The notes beneath the pieces are model-generated. The model had not been told where the DNA came from, ran no database searches, and was given only the letters and a program-made list of their open reading frames with translations. Of a stretch of DNA of 64,000 nucleotides, positions 1 to 13,000 are shown piece by piece (the stretch's first letter is position 1; each line of letters begins with the position of its first letter). The position numbers and the translations under genes were made by a program. Source of the DNA: Elmis aenea (lineage: Eukaryota > Arthropoda > Insecta > Coleoptera > Elmidae); NCBI GenBank assembly GCA_947652605.1, contig OX393577.1, forward strand, positions 36,521,466 through 36,585,465, in the 5' to 3' direction.

Positions 1-183
1 ATAACTCCCAAAAATACTGTTGCATCCAAAATGTCAATATGGAAACAATTTGAAAATTTTTGCAAGGAAAGGAGTTACGATTTAAATGCGCTACAGAGGT
101 TGGTACGCTATCGAAAATGTTAACAAATAATAAACGAAAATTGTAATTATTTTTGGTATCTTATTTGGGAAATAGTCTAATCA

Positions 184-384
184 AATATATTTCGGAACAT
201 TATTTTGCAGGAAAAATTTTAACTCAAGTTTGTTACTTATAGGTAACATCCCTCGACAAAATGAATGACAAAATCCCTCGCCTTCGGCTCAGGATTTTGT
301 CATGTCTTTTGTCTCAGGATGTTACCAAAGTAACAAACTTTTGTCAATAATTTTACCGGCAAAATAATGTTCCCTTAATATATT
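184..384. repeat. Foldback repeat
   Basis: The arms pair around a centre at about 285. AAGTTTGTTACTT near 226 is mirrored by the complementary AAGTAACAAACTT ending at 340, and the pairing continues outward through TTATTTTGC and GGAACAT. It is a small hairpin MITE or remnant without an ORF. Confidence 0.6.
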
Positions 385-951
385 ATAACTGAAAAGTTCT
401 CGATTTTTTGACAGGCATCCGAACCTGCGTAGTAAACCGTGGTTGGATGCTATGAAATGTCAACGCACCCGCGAAGCAAAGGGCAAAGGTAAGGCTATAT
501 GGTACTAGTGTGGTACTACGGGTATGTTCTGTGGTATTACTACTAGTGAATGTAATTCAGCGGTTCCCAAACTGATTTTGTTGCGGAACTCTTCCAAGGT
601 TTTTCAAAATTGCGGAACCCTTACCATACCTACGTTTTACGTTTTACGGAGCCCCCACCAATTTTAATAAGACATTAAATGAAAATAAACAGTATAGTCT
701 CACTTTTGCTTCGCGCGTACATCCGTGGTAGGGTGACCACCCGTCCTACTTTGGGAGGACATTTTCTGCAATTAAACCTTTTGTCCTCTGCCCTACCTCC
801 CAAAGAAAAAACATAAACGTTCTACTTTATATTTTTCCAATTTTATCAAACTTTAATGCGCCTAACTACCTATTTTTTTGTATTACCTTTATTTTATTAT
901 TATTATACTGTTGATTTAAAAAAAATCTTGTAAAAAAATTTGAGTTTAGTA
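385..951. other. Non-coding stretch with one-sided hAT-like ends
   Basis: CAGCGGTTCCCAAACT at about 558 resembles the start of a hAT MITE, but I see no matching right end. A second similar word (TAGGGTGACCACCCGTCC) lies near 731. No gene seen. Confidence 0.3.
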
Positions 952-2623
952 TACAGGATGATTCAGTTTGACTGTCGCACCCCTATAACTTTGTTATATT
1001 TAGAGGAAACGCCCTATAAACCTTATATGTTTCAAACATATAAAAAAATTTGCTCTAAGTTCGATCTAAAAATATCGCGAAAAGCAGAAAATTGCAAATT
1101 GCAGAGTAAATGGTCCAAATGTGGATCATTAAGCGTTAATTTAATAGAACTTATTCCTTTATTATTAGCAGGTTGTTATTAAAAACTGCAAAACTCGGTT
1201 ATTACTTCTTTATTTCGAATATTAGAGATATGTTTAGATGGAATTTATGAGCTAATTTTTCCGGAGAATGGTAAAATAAATCAAATTCCGCGCTAAACGG
1301 TGGCAGATACGAAGAAAAGTGAAGAAACACTTTTTGTTTAGAATAAAATGCTCTACCCAAAAAACAGTTCGAGTTTGATTTTGAACAGAGCCGTACCAGT
1401 TTTTTATAAAATTTATTGTAACTGAACCCCCACAACTTCGCCACTGGTTGCTTGTGAGGCTTGACATTCTCACCGAATGTGATACCTAACGTGTGGGGCT
1501 GTATACCAAATTTGGTTTAAATATATCTACTGGTCGAGAAATGGTTAAAAATTATCGTTTTTTTTCAACACCCTGTATCTTTAAAATGAAGCGTTTATGG
1601 ACCCACGTTGATATGGAATATTCACTTTAAAATAGTAGATAAGTTTTGTATCGACTGTTAAACTCCGGCTACAAAAAAGTGGACCACCCTGTATACATTT
1701 AATTTATAAACATTAATTTTCTGCAAGGCCTTTCATGATTTTTTAAAATGCGAACAACTGGTAGCGCGGGGCCCCTGGTAGCGCGGGGCCCCGGGCGCAG
1801 GCCCATATCGCCCATACCTAAGGGCGGCCCTGTATGTTTGTAAATTGTGGAAAATTCTTTACCGAATGACGTTCAAAAGTTTTTTCTATAATGAAATGTC
1901 AGACTGGCGATTGTCAACTTTTCTTTTGAAATTATATGGTATATTAATTCTGATGGAGAATTAAATTCTACATCTGATAGTGTATTAAAAACATTAATAT
2001 ACATGGGAAAAAAATTAAGAAAACTGAGTTTGTTTATTACTATTTACAAAATTGTTGTATTTAACTAAACAAAACATGATCGTTGTAGTAATTGACAGTT
2101 TAAAACTTGTCTAATTATGTTTTATTATTTTTCGACGAAAAATCATTATTTTGTGAGCATTAAATTGAAAATGAACTTGCCGTCGATTTGCTTCTGTGAA
2201 TGTGTATTTAAAGGCGTATCAATTTTATGACACAATGATTTTTTTCGAAAAATAATAAAACACAATTAGACAAGTTATAAAATGTCAATTATTACAGCGA
2301 TTGTGTTTTGTTTAGTCAAATACAATAATTTTGTGTAAAATAATAAATAGCTTTTAAAGTCATTTTTCTCAAAAATTTTCCCATATATGCTAATTTTTTT
2401 AATGCACTATCGGATTGATTTAGAATTTAATTTTCTACCAGAATCAATAAAAAAAAGTATACCATGTCATTTAAAAAAAAAGTTGCAATCGCCAGTCTGA
2501 CATCGTAGAAAAAACATTTGAACGGCATTCGATTGAGAAACGATTTTCAAAAAGGTGTATAGGTGTTGCCTCTTAAAATAACAAAGTTCTAGGGGTGCAA
2601 CAGTCAAATTAAATCACCCTGTA
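952..2623. mobile_element. TACAGG...CCTGTA inverted-repeat element, composite
   Basis: The left end TACAGGATGATTCAGTTTGA is mirrored by the right end finishing CACCCTGTA at 2623. Similarity covers about 70 bp per end. An inner foldback occupies about 1860-2530 with arms meeting near 2200. Further CACCCTGTA ends near 1569 and 1690 show nested pieces. Half copies of this family occur at 36755-36960 and 39402-39846. No intact transposase. Confidence 0.75.
1758..1790. repeat. Two tandem GC-rich 16-bp units
   Basis: GGTAGCGCGGGGCCCC occurs twice back to back inside the 952-2623 element. It is strikingly GC-rich for this window. Confidence 0.6.
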
Positions 2624-2701
2624 TATTGTTATTTTAATAATATCTATCTTGGTTATGATTTTTAATCTTCTTGAAATGTGTTTATTGTTTACCTATCGTT
2701 C

Positions 2702-2800
2702 GGGATAGGGATTGTAAATTTACCGACTTTTTGAATTACCGGTAATTCGGTAAAACTGTCAATCAAAACCGGTTTACCGGTAATTTACCGGTAAATCATA
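2702..2800. repeat. ACCGGTAA-rich cluster
   Basis: Several overlapping ACCGGTAA/TTACCGGT words occur within about 100 bp. They look like the subterminal repeats of a degraded DNA transposon, but no paired end was found. Confidence 0.4.
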
Positions 2801-2804
2801 TTAT

Positions 2805-2995
2805 CTTCTTCTATATATATAAAAGAGCTTGTTTGTGTGTTTGTTTGTTCGCTATAGAATCCTAGGTCCGTTGGCCGATCGGGACCAAATTTTGCACAGT
2901 TACTATTTAGGACCTTGCAGATCTAACGCCAAACTTTAAGTACAAGCACATATTACCAATTAAAAAAAAAAAAAAAATTACTTGTACGGGATTCG
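2805..2995 (+). mobile_element. Helitron 5' end remnant
   Basis: TCTTCTATATATATAAAAG is followed by a T/G-rich leader and GACCAAATTTTGCACAG. The same order of motifs (TCTATCTATATA..., then CCGATC..GACCAAATTTGGCACAG) occurs at the start of the complete Helitron at 34090. No 3' terminus was seen here. Confidence 0.5.
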
Positions 2996-3409
2996 ATCTT
3001 ACGTCGGTAAATACCTGGTCATAACACGATACGGCGCGGTGTATTTCACAAGTAAAGATTGTTTTGTATGCAATTAGTAATAAATGTACATGAAGTATTA
3101 TTTTTACTAGTACGTTTTTAATTGAAACAAGACGAAAGAAAATAAATTTGAGTTATTATTCAATTTTTAAGCAATAAATAGTTATTTTTTAAGGAAGATA
3201 AAGATTCGGTTATCAAATCAAATATATTGTAGCTCATTTTATAGCGATATTCAGATGTTTTGAAAAATGTATGGTTTACTTGACTAGATAAAAGCAAAAA
3301 TAAAAATTTAGCGATTTTTTATTTTATTTAAGATCTTTTCAGTTTAAAAAAAATATTGATAAACGTTCAGGGCAAATAATCTGGCTATATCAGTGTTCTC
3401 GTAGCACAC
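2996..3409. other. AT-rich non-coding stretch
   Basis: No coding exon, RNA gene or paired repeat end recognised. It may hold internal Helitron-derived sequence. The missing hexosaminidase exons were looked for here and not seen. Confidence 0.5.
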
Positions 3410-3818
3410 AAGCTGCGTTCACATAGAAAAGTATTGTATTGTATTGTAGCGTAAGCAAAGTTAAGTATACGAATATCAAATGATAGCGTTCACATAGGCA
3501 AAGTAGTGGAATTGCGTTGCTAGCCCGCTTGGAAGAGTTTGCAAGCGCCAAGCTTCTTGCAATACCTCATAACAAGAACCAATCATAGTGGATTAACCCT
3601 GCGTATGCGCGTGGTAATCGCCTTTAGTGTACAAACACTACAATACCTCTATGTGTGAACGCTACTCTTGCAGGCACGTTGCAATACAATACAATACAAT
3701 ACAATACAATACAATACAATACAATACAATACAATACAATACAATACAATACAATACAATACAATACAATACAATACAATACAATACAATACAGTACTTT
3801 TCTATGTGAACGCAGCTT
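3410..3818. mobile_element. MITE with 24-bp terminal inverted repeats and an expanded internal microsatellite
   Basis: The left end AAGCTGCGTTCACATAG at 3410 is mirrored by the right end finishing CTATGTGAACGCAGCTT at 3818. TATTGTATTGTATTG near the left end is complementary to the ACAAT array near the right end. The element is 45 bp from hexosaminidase exon 6. Confidence 0.8.
3682..3793. repeat. (CAATA)n pentanucleotide microsatellite, about 22 copies
   Basis: A near-perfect run of the 5-bp unit lies inside the MITE. It creates long fake ORFs in several frames of both strands (for example a Tyr-Cys-Ile-Val-Leu repeat), none of which is a gene. Confidence 0.95.
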
Positions 3819-3862
3819 AAGGTTGCGCCTGAATGCTGTAAATAAAAATATTAAAAAAATAC

Positions 3863-4086
3863 CTATTTGGTGGAAGATAGGCTTCAATTGTATCAGGATT
3901 TGTCAACTGGCTGGACCAAACGATAATTGATGTATTCGTATGTCCTGCTTTTCTGTCGTACACATCTAATGCAGATTTTTGAAATTCACCCCATAAGTTT
4001 AGGAAGTCTTCCGTGGTTCTACCTTGTCCGTTGTTTTGTAAAAAGTTAACTATTTCTTGTGATGAATTCCAACAGGGTAAAAATAC
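3863..4086 (-). CDS. Hexosaminidase coding exon 6
   Basis: It runs from the acceptor TTTTAACAG to the donor AATAG|GTATTT and encodes residues 396-469. It starts VFLPCWNSS, which continues the HMGGDEVxxxCW signature, and includes SIIVWSSQL. The last codon is split after two bases. The next exon was not found within positions 1-3862, which hold repeats, so it is probably outside the window. Confidence 0.9.
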
Positions 4087-7000
4087 CTGTTAAAATGAAG
4101 TTAAATAGAAATTATGTACTTACAGTGTTTTGCAGACTATAACACGCACTTTTTTCTTAAAAAAATCGATTTAAAATTGGGTTGCATCTTATGGTCCGAA
4201 GGTATAATATAATATTATTTCTAAAAATTGTCAGTAGTAATATAACAAGTGCATTGAAAATTATCGATAATTTTTGGTAAATATGCCCGAATGCAAGTTG
4301 AGCTGAAAAAAACACAAGTGCACTCGTGTTTTTTTCTGCTTCAACTTGCATGAGTGAAGATTTGTCAAAAATTATAGATTATTTGCAATGCACGAGTTAT
4401 ATTTTGTCCGAAAATTTCCTTCACCTAACCTATCTGTCAAATTAAAATGTTGTTTAATTTAGATAAATTAAAGTATACCTACTACTTACTCCGATTGTTA
4501 TTATTAATAGATCATTTATAACTAATTTTTAATTCAAAAATTATATTTTAATAAAAATTAATGAACAAAATAATATGTAGGTATACAGGCTGTCACACAA
4601 AAAACGCCGCAAGCTGTAACTCCGTTATTTGTGGTCCGATTTTAGTGAACAAAAAACCAAATGAAATGTCTGTTCAAATACTATAGACTGAATTGCATTT
4701 CAATTTTTTTTCAAGGTCAACTTAAATGTTAAACGATAGTCAATTTTTTTTTCAAATGGCATCATCTATTTTTTTTTACTAAATCTGGTAGACATTATTT
4801 TTCTGAATTCAACGATGTAATCATAAGTTAATTTTAGTGCAAAACTAATAAGAAATAAAAAATAAAAGTTTAACTAGTTAAAATAGGTTAGGTTTCACAA
4901 AATTTTCAAGCGTGCCGTGGAAAACAAAAAAATCTTAATCAACAAATGTCATTTAAATACCACACTGACGTTTAAATGACATTTGTTGATTAAAGATTTT
5001 TTTGTTTTCCACGGCACGCTTGAAAATTTTGTGAAACCTAACCTATTTTAGTTAAACTTTTATTTTTTATTTCTTATTAGTTTTGCACTAAAATTAACTT
5101 ATGATTACATCATTGAATTCAGAAAAATAATGTCTACCAGATTTAGTAAAAAATAATAGATGGTGCCATTTGAAAAAAAAAATTGACTATCGTTTGACAT
5201 TTAAGTTGACCTTGAAAAAAATTGAAATGCAATTCAGTTTATAGTATTTGAACAGACATTTCATTTGGGTTTTTGTTCAACAAAATCAGACCACAAATAA
5301 CGGACTTACAGCTTGCGGTTTTTTTTGTGTGACAGCCTGTATACATAATCTGTTATGTCAAATTTTACAAGTACTGTCAGAGTGGTGTGTTAGGGGTGTG
5401 GTTTAATCTATATTAAAGTAACGCTATTGGTCGTCGAAATCTGTCAAAAAATTATCAAGACCAAAATATTTTATTCCCTCTCCAAATTTATATTTTCCAC
5501 CAATCACAAACTCAGATTTCTTAGAAACGACCAATAAACGCATGAAAATCTGTTAATTGCGAAATAGTTATTTATGTATCAAGGCCAAAAAGTACGTTTT
5601 GGCCGAGGTGCATATTACATTTTTTGTGCGATCGAATTAAAAACAATTTAAATTTTTAGTAATTTTCAAAATTATAGGTTAGAAACTACGTGACATTCGG
5701 TCACTGACAGATGACGGCGTATGTACTGCATTACCGGCCGTTGCTAAGGGTAACGGCCTGAAAAGTAACTTTTACGGCCGTTGCTAAGGTTAGAGCCGGT
5801 AATGCAGTACTTTATGGTTGCTAACGCGTCCGTCAAACAGCTGTTTCTAGTACGATCGCACAAAAAGTAAATTATCAGTGTATGATTATGTTTATTGGTC
5901 GTTTCTAGGAAATCTGAGTTTGATATTGGTCGAAAACGCAAATTTGACAGGAGGATCAACATCTGACAGGGGAATGTAAAATTATTACCGTGTAATATTG
6001 CTTCTATTGGTAGTGTCTAGAAAATTTAAGATTAGTGATTGGTTGAAAACGCAAATTTGACAGGTGAAGGGAATTTTCGCATAAATTTGGGGTGCGTCTT
6101 ATAGTCCGTATAATTCGTTACGTTTATTTTACCATTTGTACAAATCAGGGGTTTGAAGCGGTCCAATTTTTTAATTGCTCCGCTTCATCTCCCCTCTGGC
6201 ATCAAAATGCCCGCTTCAGCTCCGCTTCATGCTCCAAATATTGTTAACATTTAACAAAAAAAAGTTTTGTGATTAAATTTTTTTTTTAAAACAAAGTTTT
6301 AATTTTATCCGATATGTAGAAGTTGGTCAAAAATAACAATATTTGACTCTAACAAATAAGTGAAGTTAAATAAATGTTTGAAAAACCAAATTATTGATCT
6401 TCAAACATTAAAAAAAAAATTTCACGTAATAAACTGGAGCAGTGGAGCAATCAAAATAATTTGTTCCGGACTCCGCTCCTGCTCCGGGCAAAAACCTATT
6501 GCTCCACTGCTCCGTGTTCCAGCTCCGTGCTCCGCTTCAAACCCCTGGTACAAATACACATTTTTATAGTTTTAAATATTGTACCTCATCGCCTCCCATG
6601 TGAAAAACTTCATCGTCCTGAAATATGTCTATTGTATCTCTGAAAAGCTCTCCCAAAATGTCGTATAATCGTTTATTTACGGGATTTAGTTGTCCACAAG
6701 GTGGCTGAATGCAGTATGATCTCCAGGGACTTTTATTAATGCAGACTGCCAAATTCCCTAGTCCTTCTTCGGGACCCCATTGCCATCCATTTCCTGCGTG
6801 CGACGGCGCATCAATTTCCAAAATAATCCTTATACCCCGTACTTGTGCATAATTGATTAAATTCCGAATGGTACTAGCTTGGTATGTCTGTTTATCAGAA
6901 TATGCCCCATATCTATCAAATCTCATAAGTAAATAACTGTAATGATTCATTTAATATTTCAAACCTCGAAAGTTGGGGTACACTTGGAAATTCAATAGGA

Positions 7001-10000
7001 AAACTATGACTGTCAGTGGCGTGCCAGTGTAAAACATTAAGTTTGGAACACGCCATGGCATCGATTTGCCTTTCTATTGTACTTGGTGGCAAATAATTTC
7101 TAGAAGTGTCCAACAATACACCTCTATGACGATATATTGGTTTATCGCGAATTCTAGCTCCAGTTACCAAAACTAAACCACATTGTGAATCTTTTGTATT
7201 AGGTGTAGTTATATGATATGAGGCAACTAATTGCGAAAGAGTTTCTAAGCCATGTCTAGCTCCGTATACTGTTTCAGCCAACAGTTGAACACTTACTCGG
7301 TTACCTATAATTAAAAAAAAGAATGTACACTTTTTTTTTGCAATTAAAAAATAAAACGCTTTATGATATTGATACAACGTTTCAAAATTTGTGTAAATTT
7401 CGCAGTATTCCTTCGGAAAAGCATCAACATAATAATTTCCTTGATAACACAGCCAGTTTAAGTACATGCTAATTTTTGTTTTTTAAATGTGAATTGCATA
7501 AACTAGATTTACAAGGGAGGGTCACGATACGTTGTAACTAGAATTTGATTAAAACTGTGTTTATTGCATCAAGTACATCAAAACTAAATGTTTTCCAGAG
7601 TTATACGTGCCACTGGCCATTTCCTTCGAAAAAAATAGGGGAAAAACTAAAAAATTGGTATAAAAACGTCATTTTTGCGATCGCGTTGGCCATTAAACCG
7701 CAAGAGACAAAATCGAAATTCTTCTATTTACCAATGAGGGCATCATTTGCAAGTAAAATGGTGCAAAGTTTTTGAAAAAATCTTGAGCGGTTTCGGAGAA
7801 AAAAGGCAAAAACGAAACCCTGCACAAGCGCTATGATTTGAGAAGTTGTGGTATATCCGTTATAACTAAATCTATTCGACTTGAATAGGCGTTTAACATA
7901 GGGAAAACCGTTTTTACAAACGCCTCGTTTTTTGCGTTTTTCTCCGGAACCGTTTTAGATTTTTTCAAAAACTTTGCACCATTTTACTTGCAAAGGATTT
8001 GCGCATTGGTAAATAAAAAAGTTTCGATCTTGTCTCTGACGGTTTCATGGCCAACGCGATCGCAAAAATTACTTTTATTAGTCAGCTTTTCAGTTTTTTC
8101 CCTATTTTTCCGAAGAAAATGGTCAGTGGCAATAAACACAGCCTTAATCAAATTCTAGCGACAACGTATCGTGACCTTCCCTGGTTAGTAATCGAAAATT
8201 GGTGAAGACTTTACGCGCAAAGTTATCAGTCGAAAATAAGCTAACAAAAGAATTCAAACAATATATTTCATAAACTTCGTCAGCACACTTTTTGGTCTAC
8301 ACGCTTCTAAGACGCTCTTGTTTTTTCAGATTATTGTTTGTTCGGACCGTTAAAATATATTAAAAGTAAGTTCGAAAAAAACAAAAAAAATTAGACAGCT
8401 AAGCAATATTTAAAGAACTTTGACATTCATATTTGAAAGATGTTCTTCGTACCATAGCGACAATTAGGATATACTTTTTAAATGATGTAAATTTTAACCT
8501 GAAGTTTTATTCTTAACATTAAATAGTAAGTGCTGATAATTTTTTTCAGTTTTAGTATTTTACAAGGTAGCATAATTTTTAATCGATTATAATTCATGTT
8601 GAACTTCTATATAAAATGTGTTGAGTAGGTACTGTAAGTTTCCGCAAGCAGCTATCATATAGTAACTTATTAATAATTAATGAAATAAAACTTTATAAAA
8701 ACCTTTAGTAAATATTTCCAAATTGTATGCTTCGTCAGTGTTCCAGCTCAGTTTAAGATTGGAAGTCGTTACAGATATGGAAATAACTACTTCTGTGTTA
8801 CTTTCAACGGAACAGTTTCCTTTACATTCCTTGCCTATATTTTGACAAAATATTATTCCTATTTCAGTTAAAAAGCTTCCTACTTCGACACTTGCATCAG
8901 AAAACTCAAAGCGAACATTGCTGTAACGATAAGGCATTAAAAACTAGCACTGATAAAGTTTATAATTCAATACCTACCCAGGATGAAACTGAATTATTTG
9001 GCGTGCTAGCGATGTGGTTGCTGTTGGTCTGGGCCAAAGTGCTCCATATTTACCACAAGTTAAACGGCAGATACTTAGGGTATTATATTGTAAATTATCT
9101 GTTTCATAATTATTTAAACGTAGAAATGTGGGTTTCTGAGATTTTTCACATACGCCTTTTTGCGTGTTACAAACCCATGCCCACTGCCATCTAAAAGTTT
9201 TATTATCTTGTTAATTTGCAAAAGATGGATAGAAAAGGTTAAGTTACAATAATTTTAAGGGTTTGTGGAAGATTCAATAATTATACCAAGTTATTCGTAT
9301 TGTTCAATTCTTAATCAAATGTATTTAATTAAGCGCATAAGCCACTTTTTCTAATAAACCAAATTACTTTTCTTTAAAAAATCGATTTTGCGATATTATA
9401 GCACACTTTATAAAAATATGTTTTGGTGAAGATATTATTTAAAATTTTAAAGAAAATATGAAGATTCATTTTAGATATTATTATGTAAAATTCGATTATA
9501 GTAAAAAAAATAATTTTACGCTGGGCGTTAAAAAGTTATGATACAAACTTACGTTTTTTTAAATGGAAGCTATAGTTGGCTATCCCTATTCCTTAATCCT
9601 TATGTGTTTCTCATTCAAAATATATAGGGTTGATGTAATTCTTTTCAATAATACGCAAGTTATGAAGCGTTTTTTAGTTTGTTTTTTTTAAACAGTAGGC
9701 TGTGAAAACAAAAAAAAAAAAACAAGGTAAACCTTTTACAACTCAGGTGGCACAAGTTACGAAGGTTTTTAATTTCTTGTTTTGATAAACATTGTAAATA
9801 TTTGAACATTATGATAAACAACAATACAGGGTGTAGACTTGGATCACGCAACATAGCAATTTCAATGGTAAAATTTTAAAAGTCGTATATTATCTCCCCT
9901 AATTATTTTAGAAAAAAAGTGCAAATACGTTTTTTGTAGAGAAAAAAATTATGTATATAAATATAATCAATATTAATTTTTGGTTTTCCAATAACTGAAA

Positions 10001-13000
10001 AGTAAGAAAATTACTAATGGCGTTTTGACAAACATCTGTATTGTCTTGGAATTATGCTATGACAACTGCCCAACCTAATGTCACTTTGACGCGAAACTTA
10101 TGCTTAATTTTCATTTTTATTATTTCTTGGAATGAAAACATAACTAACTCTGTAAAATAAATGTTTGATAAAACATAAAGGATAATTAAAAATGAATTTC
10201 GCGTCAAAGTGGCAGTACACGCGTTATTATGGTGCCTGTACACCTGAGAGTAAAGTACTCTCGAGAGTAGCGTCGCCAAGGATACAGCCCCTGAGAGTAA
10301 CTCGCGATTGGCTGTATCCTTGGCGACGCTACTCTCGAGAGTACTTTACTCTCAGGTGTACAGGCACCATTAGGATGGGCAGTTGTCATAGCATAATTCC
10401 AAGGCAGTACAGATTTTAGTCAAAACGCGTTTTGTAATTTGCTTAATTTTTAGTTATTGGAAAACTAAAATAGTACATTAAAACACTAGTGTCATAAGGC
10501 GACCTTTTGGCGCACGAGTCCAAAGGACGAGTGCGCCAAAAGCCTTTTGACATGTGTTTTTTACACTATTTTTTCTATTTTGCGGTTTTTATGACTTTTA
10601 AAATAAAATATCTACATTACATCAAACATATACATGGTGTCCAGTTTAAAACGAAGTACATGGGTATCTCGGAAACCGTTAGAAATACAAAATCGGTTAG
10701 ATGGGGAAAAAGTTGCGCAATTACATGCGTAACAATAATCCAGTTTTACATTTTCAATAATTCATCCTGTTACGTAGTACCACCATGAAAACGAAAAAAT
10801 GTACATTTTCTTAAAACCTCCATATTACCTTTATTTGAAAAGATTTTTGCGCCAAATTTTCAGGATCGGAGAAGTAACTAATAAGGATTTTAAAAATGAA
10901 ATTAAAAACATTCTAGGCCTACTATGTTTTGCGCGGTCATACCTAACTTTTGTTTTTCTTATGGACGCCATATTGGAGTTTTACCATTTTCAAATATCCA
11001 AAACAAATGCTTTTCAACCATGTAAAGCATCCGTATGTTTAACCTAGGGAAAATATGAAAATTTGCAAAATTAAGGTTTCACCACAGTAGGCCTTTGTGT
11101 CGTGATTAAACAATTGCAACGACTGTTTCTAACAACTGTCAAATGATACATATGTTTCTGTAGTGCAAACAAGTTAGTGATTTTCAAGTTTTCAATGGAT
11201 CGTTTTTCAAATAAGCATAAATATGAAATGTTAGTTACTACTAAGATCCTGAAAATTTGGCGCAAAAATCTTTTCAAATAAAGGTAATATGGAGGTTTTA
11301 AGAAAATGTACATTTTTCGTTTTCATGGTGGTACTACGTAACAGAATGAATTATTGAAAATGTAAAACTGGATTATTGTTACGCATGTAATTGCGCAACT
11401 TTTTCCCCATTTAACCGATTTTGTATTTCAAACTGTTTTCGAGATACCCATGTACTTCATTTTAAACTGGACACCCTGTATACATTTAGGGGATTTTGTA
11501 TGATGTGGTGGTTGGTCACCCTACCCGAGAAACAGTCAGAAACAGTGACTGACAGTAACTTTTAACTTTTCTATACTCTTAAATGTAAAATGATAACAAA
11601 CTTAAGTGGTTATTATGTACTACTTAAAGACAATGAGGCTAGTATATGGTATATGAATCATTTAAAAACATTGAGGTTAGATCATACACACCAATACAAT
11701 AAGTGACGACGAGTTTGACTGTAGCATTCGTTATGCCAACCGTAAATATAAAATAATGCGTATCGAAACAGACCTCTTTAAGACATCTATTTGCGTGTTC
11801 TAAAGAGTACTTTAGAGTCTTTAGACTCGTGCGCCAAAAGGTCGCTTTATGACACTAGTGTTTTAATGTACTATTTTACGATTGAAATTGCTATGTTGCG
11901 TGATCCAAGTCTACACCCTGTATAGTCAGAATCAGTAGTTATGTAGTATATTGTTGTTTATCTTATGTTCAAATATTTATAATTTTTATCTCAACAACAA
12001 ATTAAAAAACCTTCGTAACTTGTACCACATGAGTTTTAAAAGGTTTTGCACGTTGTTTTATTTCACAGCCGACTGTTTTTCTTAAAAAAAAAAAAAATAC
12101 CGTCATGATTTGGGCATTATTGAAAATAACTACATCAAACCTTTATATTTGGAATGAGATAAAAATAAGGAATTTAATTAGGTCATAGCCAAGTACAGGG
12201 TGATTCAGATTCGAGGGCGACAATGGGGAACTCGCTTATTATAATAGCTAGATTATAGGTTTAAATTTGGCAAAGTTGCAAAATTTTGTGCTCATTAATA
12301 ATCCGAAGAGAAATTGGAAATATCTCAAACGGTATCCGAGAAAATTAGGAAAAACCAGAAACTACGATTTTTGAAAATAGTTTATAACTTATTTGGAGTA
12401 TCAAATATTTCAAATGTGTAAAAACATTGCTTAAGTAACTTTTTAAGCCGCCTCGAATAGTAATCACTAATTTATTCTAGGTCGATTAGTTTTTGTTTTA
12501 TGATAACCAACTTTATTTTTTCTTATGGGCGCAATTTTTGCTATTTACATAATCAAATAGCATTTATTTTTTTGAACTCATTGATGTATCACACGTAGTT
12601 TATTCACTGCCAAATTTAAAAAAAGGGGGTTTTAAACAATAACCATTATAAATCAGGTAGGCCGATCATTGTAGTTTATGTTGTTTCCATGATAACCAAT
12701 TAACAAACTAAAAATTGTGCAAGCCTATTACTTTTCACATTAATACATTTTGTAAAAATGAACTTTAATAACGAAAAAAAACGCGATATGCTGGGAATTA
12801 TTTTATTCATTGAATAGGAATTCTATATTGTCAAGTCAACGATATGCAGAAACATATCTAGAAAGAAGACAACCCTCGCACACATATTTTTGTACGTTGG
12901 ACAGATACTTGGGGAAATATGGGGCTTTTACCAAACCCAGAAGATAATATGGCAGAAATGTTTCAGATGACAATAAAAAAAACATTTTTATTACAAACAG

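Larger units (their letters stand above)
4135..6106. mobile_element. Composite element bounded by GACTATAASACGCAC-type inverted ends
   Basis: The left end GACTATAACACGCAC and the right end, whose complement reads GACTATAAGACGCACC, match at 14 of 15 positions. Between them sit a hairpin core (about 4246-4400), the TACAGGC foldback (4584-5341) and the GTGCGATCG element (5581-5871). A third copy of the end motif (GGTTGCATCTTATGGTC, 4180-4196) could instead close a very small element with the left end, so the outer limits are tentative. Confidence 0.5.
9825..11922. mobile_element. TACAGGGTG element, second level of the nest
   Basis: The ends TACAGGGTGTAGACTTGGA and its complement finishing CACCCTGTA at 11922 pair over more than 40 bp. 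It hosts the foldback at 9983-10466 and the element at 10469-11875. Confidence 0.85.

Noticed and set aside
1..3862. Search for the last hexosaminidase exons (expected GGxxCLW and WC motifs)
   Set aside because: None of the six frames shows these motifs. The region is repeats, so the 3' exons are taken to be outside the window.
3624..3930. Three ORFs of 60-91 codons with Tyr-Cys-Ile-Val-Leu or Gln-Tyr-Asn-Thr-Ile repeats
   Set aside because: They are translations of the CAATA microsatellite on both strands. A 5-bp unit without stops stays open in every frame.
10192..10419. Matching ORFs on both strands sharing CTPESKVLSRVASPRIQP
   Set aside because: The 61-bp palindrome reads the same on both strands, so the shared peptide is a structural artefact.
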